From positions 1 through 49,032 of the forward strand of contig NZ_FZNO01000032.1 in NCBI RefSeq assembly GCF_900188025.1: a stretch of 49,032 nucleotides of DNA, in the 5' to 3' direction. This DNA is from Blastococcus mobilis (GTDB lineage Bacteria > Actinomycetota > Actinomycetes > Mycobacteriales > Geodermatophilaceae). Made by a program: the position numbers and the translations under genes. Shown one piece after another: positions 1 to 8,047 of this stretch (positions are counted from its first letter, which is position 1; each line of letters opens with the position of its first letter). The notes below the pieces were generated by a model. It was not told the origin of the DNA and made no database searches. It worked only from the letters and a program-made list of their open reading frames with translations.

Positions 1-92
1 CCAGCCGGGCCCACTCCACATCAGTCAGATCGTGACGATCGCGCACACACCAGGCCTACCGAACCCGCCGGTCAAGATCGGTGAGACACGCC

Positions 93-461
93 CTAGAGCG
101 GCTCCGGCCGGAGCCGCTGCAGCGCCTCCGGGTGGATGTCCCGGTCGTGCAGGGGCAGGACCAGCTCGGTGACCAGGTCGGTGAGCTCGGCCACTCGCAG
201 GTTGAGCCGTCGGGCCTCGTGCAGGCCGTCGCGCAGCTCGGCGACCTCGCCCGACAGCTCGTCGGCCCGCTCCAAGCGCTCCTCCGCTCCCCGCAGCCGC
301 TCTCGGAGGTCCTCGACGGCCGCCTGGAGGGCGGCGTTCTCGGCGAGCAGCCGGGCGGCCTCACCCTCGAGCTCCAGCGCGGCCGGCGCGAGCACACGCC
401 GCACCGCACGCACAGGCCCTCGCAGACGGTTGTGCCCAGCGGGCTCGTGCGGCGTACTCAT
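93..461 (-). CDS. Coiled-coil hypothetical protein (host flank)
   Basis: A 122-residue protein with no recognised family. Residues from about 30 to 110 are rich in Leu, Glu and Arg with heptad-like spacing, so a long coiled coil is likely. There is no signal peptide or membrane segment. The ATG at 461 is chosen because GGAGG lies just upstream and because the start overlaps the stop of the upstream LicD/methyltransferase gene (ATGA), indicating translational coupling. The context suggests a partner role in the same surface-glycan locus, but that is inference. It lies outside the genomic island. Confidence 0.65.
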   Translation of the reverse strand: MSTPHEPAGHNRLRGPVRAVRRVLAPAALELEGEAARLLAENAALQAAVEDLRERLRGAEERLERADELSGEVAELRDGLHEARRLNLRVAELTDLVTELVLPLHDRDIHPEALQRLRPEPL

Positions 462-2050
462 CGGGTCCTCCGTCGGAACGTCATGCGATGCATCTCCACG
501 ATCTGCTCCTCGCCCTGCCCGAACCACCGCAGCGGCTCCAGGCGCGGTACTGCCTCCTCGAGCACCAGGCGGTGGTCCGCAGCCTCCGCGACGACCTGCG
601 GCACGCTCACGTGCCGGTAGGAGTGAATCCCCGGATAGTCGTGATCGGCCACGACGTCGAAGTAGGCGGACTCACCAGCCCGCAGCAGCATGGAGGAGAG
701 CCGGAAGACGTTGTGCCGTCCTCGGTCCTCCAGCGCATTGAGCAGGCGGCGGCCGAGAACGGTCCACGACTGCCGCGAGCTCGCCAGTTCGGCGCCGAGC
801 CGGATGACCTGACGCGTATCGAGCAGGTTCAGGACGTCGAAGGACACGTCGAGCTCACGGCCGGCCAGACGTGCCTGCGCCGCTCGGACGGCGTACCGCG
901 AGAAATCGACCGCGCGGACGGCGTGCCCGGCCTCGGCCAGGGCGAGGGCATCCGAGCCGATGCCGCAGCCCAGCTCCAGCAGCGCCGAGCCCTGCGGGGC
1001 CCGCTCGTGCACCCATCGGCCGAAGGCGCTGATCTGAACCGGCTCGTCGGCCGGGTCGTGGAGGGCCAGGAGCAGCTCGTCGTCCCAGTCCTCCCGCTCG
1101 ACGTTGTAGTCGGCGAACCAGCCGTAGAAGCGGTCGCTGGTGGATGCCGGCAGCCGGAAGGCGAAGGACGGATCGGGCGTGCGCCAGTCCGGCCCGAAAG
1201 TGGCCTCGAGCATGAGCTCCGGCTGCCGCGGTGCCGGCTCCTCCCGGCCTTCGACCAGCACGGTGCTGGGGGGCAGCAGGTCCTCCCGCTCGGCCGCCCT
1301 GCGGATGGCGAAGTGCTGGTGCCAGCGGCCGTCCAGGACGAAGCCGGTGAAGACGTCCACGTAGTGGTCGGGCGCGCCCTCGTGCGTGAAGTGGATCTGC
1401 AGGTGTCCGGCAGAGAGTCGCACCACCTCGTAGCCGGCGGCGCCGAGCAGCCGGCCGATCTCGAAGGCCTCCAGCGCGACGTCCACCGGGTGGGACCGCC
1501 GGCTCAGGTACGCCAGGTCGGCGTCGTCGTCGTGGGGCAGCACGCGCCCTTCCCGCACCGGGCCCAGCAACGTTCCACCGGTGACGAAGACGGCCGGTCC
1601 CAGGTGCTTCTCCAGCAGCGTCCGGACGTCGTCCATGTGATCGAGCATCCGCTCGACCATGCCGGGACCGGCGTCGACGATCGCACGCCCGAGCCGACCC
1701 CACTTGTTGACGACCAGCGGCCGCCCGAACCGGTCGGTGAGTTCGGGCGACCCGGGTGCTGCGCCGAGATCCGCGGTCGCCTCCGTGCCCCGGTCGTCAC
1801 CGGCCGCCACCAGCCGGACCTGGAATCGGCCGGCCAGGCGGGGCCGGAGCAGGACCGGCCAGGGCTGGAAACGGACGCAGCCCGCACCGGCCCCTGCGGG
1901 GAGTGGTCCGGGGGGTGCCGGTTCCGCGGACTCGCGGAACGACCACACCCGGCGGCCGTCGACCAGGACGTCGATGACCCGATCCCCCGGACCGTCGACC
2001 TCGAAGATCAGCCCGTCCTCGGACGGCCAGACACGACGGATCGAGTTCAT
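458..2050 (-). CDS. LicD-like nucleotidyltransferase fused to SAM methyltransferase
   Basis: A 530-residue two-domain protein. The middle part (about residues 150-260) has the LicD-type nucleotidyltransferase signature: a TGGTLLGPVREG loop followed by HDDDADLAYL at about 173-182, where the acidic cluster would bind metal. LicD proteins transfer phosphocholine or similar groups to surface polysaccharides. The C-terminal part (from about residue 345) starts with LLELGCGIGSD, the glycine-rich SAM-binding motif of class I methyltransferases, followed by an acidic residue in AVDFSRYA. The fusion suggests decoration of a cell-surface glycan, substrate unknown. The ATG at 2050 has GCAGGAG upstream; an in-frame start at 2107 adds an unconserved-looking leader. 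This is host sequence just outside the island. Confidence 0.75.
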   Translation of the reverse strand: MNSIRRVWPSEDGLIFEVDGPGDRVIDVLVDGRRVWSFRESAEPAPPGPLPAGAGAGCVRFQPWPVLLRPRLAGRFQVRLVAAGDDRGTEATADLGAAPGSPELTDRFGRPLVVNKWGRLGRAIVDAGPGMVERMLDHMDDVRTLLEKHLGPAVFVTGGTLLGPVREGRVLPHDDDADLAYLSRRSHPVDVALEAFEIGRLLGAAGYEVVRLSAGHLQIHFTHEGAPDHYVDVFTGFVLDGRWHQHFAIRRAAEREDLLPPSTVLVEGREEPAPRQPELMLEATFGPDWRTPDPSFAFRLPASTSDRFYGWFADYNVEREDWDDELLLALHDPADEPVQISAFGRWVHERAPQGSALLELGCGIGSDALALAEAGHAVRAVDFSRYAVRAAQARLAGRELDVSFDVLNLLDTRQVIRLGAELASSRQSWTVLGRRLLNALEDRGRHNVFRLSSMLLRAGESAYFDVVADHDYPGIHSYRHVSVPQVVAEAADHRLVLEEAVPRLEPLRWFGQGEEQIVEMHRMTFRRRTR

Positions 2051-2177
2051 GGCTCCTGCTGCGGAACGATGCGCGCTGGCTGGCCCCTTGCCGGGCCCGA
2101 CGGACACGCTGCGAGTCCTCAGGCTAACAGTGCGACACCATCTTCCATACGCGTCGTTGCTTACCCGATACGTTCCG

Positions 2178-2244
2178 TCAGCGCAGCAGGGACCGGGCGA
2201 TGACCATGCGCTGCACCTGGTTGGTGCCCTCGTAGATCTGGGTG
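2178..2244 (-). pseudogene. 3' remnant of acyl-CoA dehydrogenase gene
   Basis: Read on the minus strand this fragment gives [21 protein letters not shown] and a TGA stop, the standard C-terminus of acyl-CoA dehydrogenases. An in-frame TAG lies two codons upstream, so it is a disconnected tail and not a gene. It is the original 3' end of the target gene, displaced when the island integrated. The copy that now ends the gene is at the right edge and encodes the same residues with different codons. Confidence 0.85.
2215..2244 (+). repeat. attL core (30-bp direct repeat)
   Basis: A 30-bp stretch beginning ACCTGGTTGG and ending GATCTGGGTG is identical to 48917-48946. Extending leftwards to 2197 gives 48 bp with two mismatches against 48899-48946. 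The repeat lies in the coding 3' end of an acyl-CoA dehydrogenase gene and borders the integrase-proximal end of the island, as expected of an attachment site. Identity stops abruptly after 2244, where element-specific sequence starts. Confidence 0.85.
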
Positions 2245-2298
2245 GTCTAGGACCTCAGCGCCCTACTCCCCTGCTGACCTGGCCGTTCTCCCCGAGCC

Positions 2299-2326
2299 GT
2301 CACACAGTTGTCACGTACGCCGTGCC
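2299..2326 (+). promoter_or_regulatory. Putative arm-type integrase/excisionase site, left end
   Basis: A 28-bp block starting GTCACACAGTTGTCACG and ending GCCGTGCC matches 48736-48763 at 22 of 28 positions in the same orientation. Each copy holds two GTCAC repeats spaced 11-12 bp apart. One copy lies inside each end of the element, between the core site and the first gene, where tyrosine integrases bind arm-type sites. The function is inferred from position and repetition only. Confidence 0.5.
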
Positions 2327-2398
2327 GATCGAGGCCGCTCTACGCCGCCGATCTGCGAGCGACTGACTAGCGCCCGGCAGGTCCGGACCGGTCAGATC

Positions 2399-2653
2399 AT
2401 GGCCAACGACACCACGAGGCCCCCCGCCGACACGGCCTGGGGACCGAAGCACATCGCCCACTACCTCGACGTCAGCGAGCGGCACGTCCGCGACATTCGG
2501 CGGGAGGACGAGACGTTCCCGCCGCCGCGGATGGTCGGCAGCCGGCCGCGCTGGTGCCCCGACGCCGTCCGGCGCTGGGTCGCCGACGGCGGCTCCACCC
2601 GGCCGCCGACCCGCCAGACCGGTCCGAAGCGGAAGGGGCCGGGGCGTGTCTGA
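2399..2653 (+). CDS. Excisionase-like helix-turn-helix protein
   Basis: A small basic protein of 84 residues. The segment HIAHYLDVSERHVRDIRR resembles the MerR/AlpA-type winged helix-turn-helix of excisionases (Xis) and prophage regulators, followed by FPPPRMVGSRPRWCPDAVRRWV, the wing plus the closing W that is common in AlpA-like proteins. It overlaps the integrase start by 8 bp and sits between the putative arm site and the integrase. The likely role is recombination directionality: binding the element end to favour excision, and perhaps regulating int. No strong ribosome binding site was noticed before the ATG. Confidence 0.8.
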   Translation: MANDTTRPPADTAWGPKHIAHYLDVSERHVRDIRREDETFPPPRMVGSRPRWCPDAVRRWVADGGSTRPPTRQTGPKRKGPGRV

Positions 2654-3881
2654 GAAGCCGAAGGTGAGGCGCAAGCCCAAGGTCACGCGGCGCCGGGACG
2701 CCGACCCGGTGCGCGTGTACGACGACGGCCGCATCGCCTACTGGACCGGCGGCCGGCCCGGCTCCGGCACGCGCAAGCTGGAGCGATGCGGCAGTCGGGA
2801 GGCGGCCGAGCTGCGCGCGGCCGACGTGCGCAAGCATCTGCTCGAGCACCGACCCGCCCCCAAGGGGAACGCCACGCTCGACGAGCTGATGCGGGCCGCG
2901 GTGAAGCACTGGGAGACGGTCGGCCACCCGACCGGCACCATCCGGCAGTACCGCTCCGACTGGAACACCCACGTCCCCTCGGCCATCGGTGCCGTCCGCT
3001 GCCGGGAGGTCGGCATCTCGCACTACACGGCCATCTTCAACAGGCTCAACGAGGAGCGGGCCTCCGAGCAGGTCATCGACGCGGTCGCTCGCACCCTCGG
3101 CGCGGTGACGGTCAAGTTCGGTGTGCTGAACGGGTACTTCTCGGACGGCCGACCCTTCGGAGGGCCGGACCTGCGGCGCGCGACGGTGTCCGGTGCCCGT
3201 GCGACCGCCGCCCGGCAGAACCGGGCCCGCAAGGAGACGCGGGTCCACCTGGACGAGTGCCCGACGCCCGCCGACGTCGACAAGTTCGCGGCGGCGTTCG
3301 AAGAGGAGTACCCCGGCTACGGCGCCCGGCTGGTCCACCTGGCCTTCGGAACCGGCCTGCGCATCAACGAGGCACTCGCCCTGCGGCACGACTCCATCAA
3401 CCTCGACACCCTGGAGGTCGCGGTCGACTGGCAGCTGGACCGCTACGGGATGTGGCCGGCCTTGGCGCTGCCGAAGGGCAACAAGACGCGCACCACGCAG
3501 CTGTGGGCCTACTACGCGGACGTCGCGGCGAGCCTCATCCAGGATGCGCTCGACCGGGAGGGCCCCGACCACGGGTGGCTGTTCCCGCGCCACCGTTCGG
3601 TGAAGAAGTGGGCCGACCAGGCCGGCAAGCTGGCCGGTGCGGCGCGCGCACGTTGCGAGTGGCCGTGGAGTGGCTTCCACTGGCTGCGCCACGGCTTCGC
3701 GTCCTGGAGCCTCGCCCCGACGTCGGACGGCGGCTACGGCTTCAACGCGACGCGGGTCCAGGAGTGGCTGGGTCACGAGAAGCTGAGCACGACCACGGAC
3801 ACGTACGTGCACAAGCCGCGGGGCGACGACTCGCATGTCCGCGAGGCCACCCGCCGCCTGCCGGGGAGGACCGACACGTAG
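2646..3881 (+). CDS. int: Tyrosine recombinase (integrase of the island)
   Basis: A 411-residue phage-type integrase. An N-terminal basic arm-binding region (1-70) with the hallmark W33-T-G-G context is followed by a SAM-like core-binding domain (about 75-165) and the catalytic domain (about 205-400). The catalytic residues are visible: R239 in TGLRINEAL, K277 in LPKGNK, H345-W-L-R348, H377 in WLGHEKL and the nucleophile Y387 in DTYVHK. It should cut and rejoin the att core in the acyl-CoA dehydrogenase 3' end. The GTG start overlaps the end of the excisionase-like gene. Length and motif order are typical of actinobacterial site-specific integrases. It lies about 400 bp inside attL. Confidence 0.95.
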   Translation: MSEKPKVRRKPKVTRRRDADPVRVYDDGRIAYWTGGRPGSGTRKLERCGSREAAELRAADVRKHLLEHRPAPKGNATLDELMRAAVKHWETVGHPTGTIRQYRSDWNTHVPSAIGAVRCREVGISHYTAIFNRLNEERASEQVIDAVARTLGAVTVKFGVLNGYFSDGRPFGGPDLRRATVSGARATAARQNRARKETRVHLDECPTPADVDKFAAAFEEEYPGYGARLVHLAFGTGLRINEALALRHDSINLDTLEVAVDWQLDRYGMWPALALPKGNKTRTTQLWAYYADVAASLIQDALDREGPDHGWLFPRHRSVKKWADQAGKLAGAARARCEWPWSGFHWLRHGFASWSLAPTSDGGYGFNATRVQEWLGHEKLSTTTDTYVHKPRGDDSHVREATRRLPGRTDT

Positions 3882-4190
3882 TGGGATGACCGCTAGGACC
3901 CGAAGGTCCGGCGGCCGGGACATGCCCCGCCGCAGTCTGGTGGCCCCCCGCCCGGTCCCGGCCCGAGAGAGAAGGGCCGGGGCCGAGCGGAGGAGGCGAT
4001 CGGGTTGGTCCAGCCCCGACCGCGGCGCGCCGCCGTGTCTGGACCACGTCGCCGCGCACTGACGACATCGGCCGCATCGCCGCGGCGCTGAAGCGCGCGG
4101 CGTCCGAACTCACCCCACAGAGGTGGAGGCGCGCAGCGATCGTCCGCCCGGTGACTGCGCACCGGTGAAACGCGCCGAACGGTCCCCGGC
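3882..4190. other. Intergenic region after int
   Basis: About 300 bp with one GC hairpin (3957-3981). I see no convincing coding frame and no RNA gene. Promoters for the following genes may lie here, but no clear -35/-10 pair is visible. Confidence 0.4.
3957..3981 (+). terminator. Hairpin downstream of int
   Basis: The stem CCCGGCCC / GGGCCGGG has a 9-nt loop, 76 bp after the integrase stop. There is no T tract, which is common for terminator hairpins in high-GC actinobacteria. It would separate int from the defence genes. Confidence 0.45.
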
Positions 4191-4457
4191 ATGACCACCC
4201 CCACCATGACTCCCTTCCAGACCGAGACCTGGCGCCTCCTGAGCAACGCGGAGATGCAGGCCGCCGAAGCCGCTCAGCTCACCGGCGCCGACGCGCTCGA
4301 GTTGTTCGCTGACGCGGCCAACCACATCTACGCCGTCGAGCGCTCCCTGCGCGGTGCGTTCGGCGACACCATCACGGACGCTGACGAGGCCACTGTCACC
4401 GAGTGGCTGACCGTCACCCGCATGACGGTCCTGCACTTCCTCGCCGACCTCGCCTGA
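4191..4457 (+). CDS. Small hypothetical protein
   Basis: An 88-residue acidic, probably all-helical protein with no recognised family. The composition (EMQAAEAAQLTGADALELFADAANHIYAVE, read as blocks separated by Gly/Asp turns) suggests two or three amphipathic helices. It has third-position G/C bias like real genes here and ends cleanly before a gene-poor stretch. The ATG at 4191 has only weak upstream purines; an internal ATG lies five codons later. The role is unknown. It stands alone between the integrase and the DISARM operon. Confidence 0.5.
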   Translation: MTTPTMTPFQTETWRLLSNAEMQAAEAAQLTGADALELFADAANHIYAVERSLRGAFGDTITDADEATVTEWLTVTRMTVLHFLADLA

Positions 4458-4951
4458 CCGCGGACAAGTCACAGCCCCTCACCCGTGCAGGTGGGGGGCC
4501 GTGACGCTGTGGAGCCAGCCACCAGAGGCGAGGAGTTCAGCCGGGCTGGCCGGGGGTGACCGCCAGCTCCACCGCAGCCCAGGCCAGGTCATCAGCCGTC
4601 CGCCGTACCGCCACGGGTGCCCAGGCCGTCGTGGGCAGCGCCACGGGGCTGCATGTGCCGGCAGCCACGCCGGCCCGGCCGGCCAACTGCGTACCGCGGC
4701 GTCTGGCGCCGTCACGCAAAGCCAGCGGAGCGCGGCGGCCTCACGGGCCGGCTCCAGCAGGGCCACCAACGGCCGATGGCACGGCCCCTTCGCCACCGGC
4801 CCGGCCGCCACCGACGCCTCGGCCCGCACCGGCGCCGAGATTCGGCGGTGCGGACACTGCCGGCCACCGGCGTAGCCGCCCTCCCTCCGGCGAGCAGCCG
4901 CCCGGCGAACGTGCTCGGCTGCGAGCCGGAACCCGCCTAGAGTGACCCGTC
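4458..4951. other. Gene-poor stretch upstream of DISARM
   Basis: About 490 bp without an intact gene. It contains minus-strand coding-like sequence that changes frame (listed separately as a pseudogene) and must also carry the promoter of the DISARM operon, although I cannot point to consensus boxes. Confidence 0.4.
4537..4829 (-). pseudogene. Possible frameshifted gene relic
   Basis: On the minus strand, one frame reads LEPAREAAALRWLCVTAPDAAVRSW and then coding-like bias appears to move to another frame reading TAWAPVAVRRTADDLAWAAVEL, then a stop at 4537. The switch is near 4640-4670. Both parts have G/C-ending codons like real genes here. A single insertion or deletion would explain this. 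I do not recognise the family, and a chance GC-rich frame remains possible. Confidence 0.3.
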
Positions 4952-7900
4952 GTGACCGCTACACCACTCGACGTCGGACAGCTGGTGCGGGTCCGCGGTC
5001 AGCAGTGGGTCGTCTCCGAGCTGAGCACCGCCCGCCTGCCCGCCGACGAACTCGCCGCCGCGACCCTGCCGGGCCGGACCCTGGTGACGCTGACCTCGGT
5101 GTCGGAGGACGACCTGGGCGAGGAGCTCTCAGTCGTGTGGGAGGTAGAGCCCGGCCGGGCGGTCATCCCCTCCGGCGCCCTGCCGGACGTGCCCGACCCG
5201 GAGGCGTGGGACACCCCGCAGACCCTCGGCGCGCTGATCGACGCCGTCCGCTGGGGCAGCGTGGCATCGGCTGACGTCAGCACGCTGCAGGCCCCATTCC
5301 GGGCTGGCATCCAGATCAAGGACTACCAACTGGAGCCGGTGGCGAAAGCGCTACGCATGCCACGCGTGGCCCTCCTGATCGCCGATGACGTGGGGTTGGG
5401 CAAGACGATCGAGGCCGGGCTGGTCGTGCAGGAGATGCTGCTGCGTCACCGGGCCCGGCGGGTGCTGGTCGTCTGCCCGGCCCCTCTGACCCTGAAGTGG
5501 CGCGAGGAGATGCGCGAGAAGTTCGGCCTGGACTTCGTGATCCTCGACGCCGCCGCGCTCAAGGATCTGCGCCGCACCCACGGATTGCAGGCCAACCCGT
5601 TCACCGTCCACCCGCGCATGATCATCAGCTTGCCGTGGCTACGAACGCCTCGGGTTCAGCGGCTGCTGGACGAAGTACTGGACGGCTCGGCGCGGCACCC
5701 CGGGTTCGTCGACCTGCTGATCGTGGACGAGGCCCAGCACGTCGCACCGCCGGCGCCGGCGAAGGGCCGCCGCGGCTACGCGGTGGACAGCAAGCAGACC
5801 CGGGCAGTGCGCCGGCTCAGCGAGTACAGCCAGCACCGACTGCTGCTGTCCGCGACCCCGCACAACGGCTACAGCGAGTCCTGGCAGGCGCTGCTGGAGA
5901 TGGTCGACCCCCGCCGGTTCGCCCGAGGCGTGGAGCCCGATCCAACCGCCCTCGCGGAGGTTCTGGTTCGGCGACTGAAGGACGAGATCGTCGACACCGA
6001 CGGCCTGCCCGAGTTCGCCCCTCGACTGCCCGCCGTGGTCCTCGAGGTCGACTACACCGACGCGGAACGGGCCGGGCACGCCCTGCTGACCCGCTACGCG
6101 GAGCTGCGCACCGGATCCCCTCGACGCAACGACCTGGCCACCCTGCTGCTGAAGAAGCGTCTGTTTTCCTCACCGGCGGCCCTGAACAAGACGGTAGAGC
6201 AGCACGCCCAGACGGTGCGCGGCTTGTCCGGCGGTGGCGACGCCGACCCACTCGACGTCGACTACGACTGGGACGACGAACCGGACGACGCGGCCGGCTC
6301 CGAGGCCGAGGGCACGTTCATGATTGGCACCGCGACACCACTGTCGGCCGAGGCCGACGCCGCGCTGACGGAGCTGCAGGAGTGGGCCTGGTCCCGCGTC
6401 GGCCCGGCTGACAGCAAGGCCGAGCGGCTGGTCGCGGAGCTGAGCGCGGTGTGCCGCCCGGGCGAAGAGTGGAACGACGAGCGGATCGTCGTGTTCACCG
6501 AGTACCGCGCCACCCAGACCTGGCTGGCCGGGCTGCTCAACGCTCGCGGCCTGGGCGGGGACCGGCTGGGCCTGCTCTACGGCGGCATGGAGACCAAGAC
6601 CCGAGAGCACCTCAAGGCAGCGTTCCAGGCTGCCCCCGACCGGCACCCGATCCGCATCCTGCTCGCCACTGACGCGGCCAGCGAGGGAATCGACCTGCAG
6701 GCCCACTGCTGCCGAGTGATCCACTACGACATCCCGTTCAACCCCAACCGCCTCGAGCAGCGGATCGGCCGGGTCGACCGGTTCGGGCAAACCCGCCCGG
6801 TGCACGTCGCCCACTTCGCCGGAAGGGGCTGGGAGAGCGCCGCCGCCGGCTCCTACGAGGGTGACCTGGAGTTCCTCAGCCGCGTGGCGGAGAAGGTGGC
6901 CCGCGAACGGGAAGACCTCGGCCGGGTCAACCCGGTGCTGGCCCGCGCCGTCGAATCGCGAATGCTCGGTCGGCCGGTGCTCGACGACCCGTTCACAACC
7001 CAGCCCACCACCACGGCCTTGCGTGCTGAGCAGGACCTGCGCGCGCAGGTGGCCAGACTCCGCCGACAGCTCGCCGAGAGCACGCAGACGCTGCACGTGG
7101 CGACCCCGAACGTGCGCCGCGTCGTCGATACCGCGCTGGCCCTAGCCGGGCAGCCACCGCTGGTCGACCGCGCCGACGGGCTGATCGAGCCGCCGGAACT
7201 GACCCGCGGCTGGCAGCGCACCGTCGAGGGCCTGGAGGACCCGCTCGACGCGGCCATCCGACGCCCGCTGACCTTCGACGCCGACCGCGCCGGCCCCGAC
7301 GTCGTGCACGCCCACCTCGGCTCCCGGCTGGTCGAGCAGGCGCAGCGGCTGCTGCGCAGCGCCGTCTGGGGAGAGGTGGCCACGCTCAGCAGGGTGACCG
7401 GCGTGACCGCGGACCTGCCGCCCGAGGTCCGCCCCGACGAGCTGCTGGTCACCGTCGTCACCCGGCTGGTGCTCGTCGGGGCCGACGGCACGCGGCTGCA
7501 CGAGGAAATCTTGCTGGCGTCCCGAGCCGTACCGGCCCGTGGCCGGTCCCGGCGCCTGGAAGTGGAGGAGCGCCGGTTCGAGGCACTACGGAGCGCGGTG
7601 GAAGCGGCGCTGGAGCCGGACGCCTGCACCCCGGCCGACCTCGCCGCCTGCCGCCGACTGGCCGCCGACTGGGCCGAACTGAACCCGCTTCTGGCCGGCG
7701 ACATTGCCGCCCGCGCCGCCGTCCGCAAGGCCGCCCTCGAGCGTGACCTCGCCCGCCGCCAGGCCGACGAACTGACCCGCGTCGACGTGATCACCGAGCA
7801 CATGCGGCGCAACCTGACCGAGGCTCTGGCCGAGCCCGGGTTCGTCCAACTGCGCCTCGACGAGCTCGACGAGCCCGAGCAGCGGCAGCTGGAGGTCGAC

Positions 7901-8047
7901 CGGGCCGCCTGGCTGGCTCGGCTCGACGGGCTCGACGCAGAACGCGATCGCGAGCGGGCCACCGTGGAGCGCCGCTACACCGGGATCCGCGAGCTGACCT
8001 TCCCCGTCGCCGTCGTCCTGCTCACCCACCCGGATCGTGCATCATGA
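4952..8047 (+). CDS. drmD: DrmD, SNF2-family helicase of class 1 DISARM
   Basis: A 1031-residue SNF2-like ATPase. Helicase lobe 1 has ADDVGLGKTIEAGL (Walker A, about residue 144), LIVDEAQH (motif II, about 258) and LLLSATPHNG (motif III). Lobe 2 has VFTEYRAT and ATDAASEGIDLQ (about 571), then NPNRLEQRIGRVDRFGQ (motif VI with the arginine finger). The C-terminal 400 residues are helical, with a charged coiled-coil-like end. In DISARM, DrmD marks class 1 systems and supports restriction of unmodified incoming phage DNA. It is the first gene of the operon; its stop overlaps the drmMI start (ATGA at 8044). The GTG at 4952 is used because the protein family starts near this point, although the ribosome binding site is weak. 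Confidence 0.9.
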   Translation: MTATPLDVGQLVRVRGQQWVVSELSTARLPADELAAATLPGRTLVTLTSVSEDDLGEELSVVWEVEPGRAVIPSGALPDVPDPEAWDTPQTLGALIDAVRWGSVASADVSTLQAPFRAGIQIKDYQLEPVAKALRMPRVALLIADDVGLGKTIEAGLVVQEMLLRHRARRVLVVCPAPLTLKWREEMREKFGLDFVILDAAALKDLRRTHGLQANPFTVHPRMIISLPWLRTPRVQRLLDEVLDGSARHPGFVDLLIVDEAQHVAPPAPAKGRRGYAVDSKQTRAVRRLSEYSQHRLLLSATPHNGYSESWQALLEMVDPRRFARGVEPDPTALAEVLVRRLKDEIVDTDGLPEFAPRLPAVVLEVDYTDAERAGHALLTRYAELRTGSPRRNDLATLLLKKRLFSSPAALNKTVEQHAQTVRGLSGGGDADPLDVDYDWDDEPDDAAGSEAEGTFMIGTATPLSAEADAALTELQEWAWSRVGPADSKAERLVAELSAVCRPGEEWNDERIVVFTEYRATQTWLAGLLNARGLGGDRLGLLYGGMETKTREHLKAAFQAAPDRHPIRILLATDAASEGIDLQAHCCRVIHYDIPFNPNRLEQRIGRVDRFGQTRPVHVAHFAGRGWESAAAGSYEGDLEFLSRVAEKVAREREDLGRVNPVLARAVESRMLGRPVLDDPFTTQPTTTALRAEQDLRAQVARLRRQLAESTQTLHVATPNVRRVVDTALALAGQPPLVDRADGLIEPPELTRGWQRTVEGLEDPLDAAIRRPLTFDADRAGPDVVHAHLGSRLVEQAQRLLRSAVWGEVATLSRVTGVTADLPPEVRPDELLVTVVTRLVLVGADGTRLHEEILLASRAVPARGRSRRLEVEERRFEALRSAVEAALEPDACTPADLAACRRLAADWAELNPLLAGDIAARAAVRKAALERDLARRQADELTRVDVITEHMRRNLTEALAEPGFVQLRLDELDEPEQRQLEVDRAAWLARLDGLDAERDRERATVERRYTGIRELTFPVAVVLLTHPDRAS

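Noticed and set aside
488-2203. Long open frame on the plus strand opposite the LicD/methyltransferase gene
   Set aside because: It mirrors the real gene: high-GC codons leave the complementary frame open. No domain can be recognised and there is no ribosome binding site.
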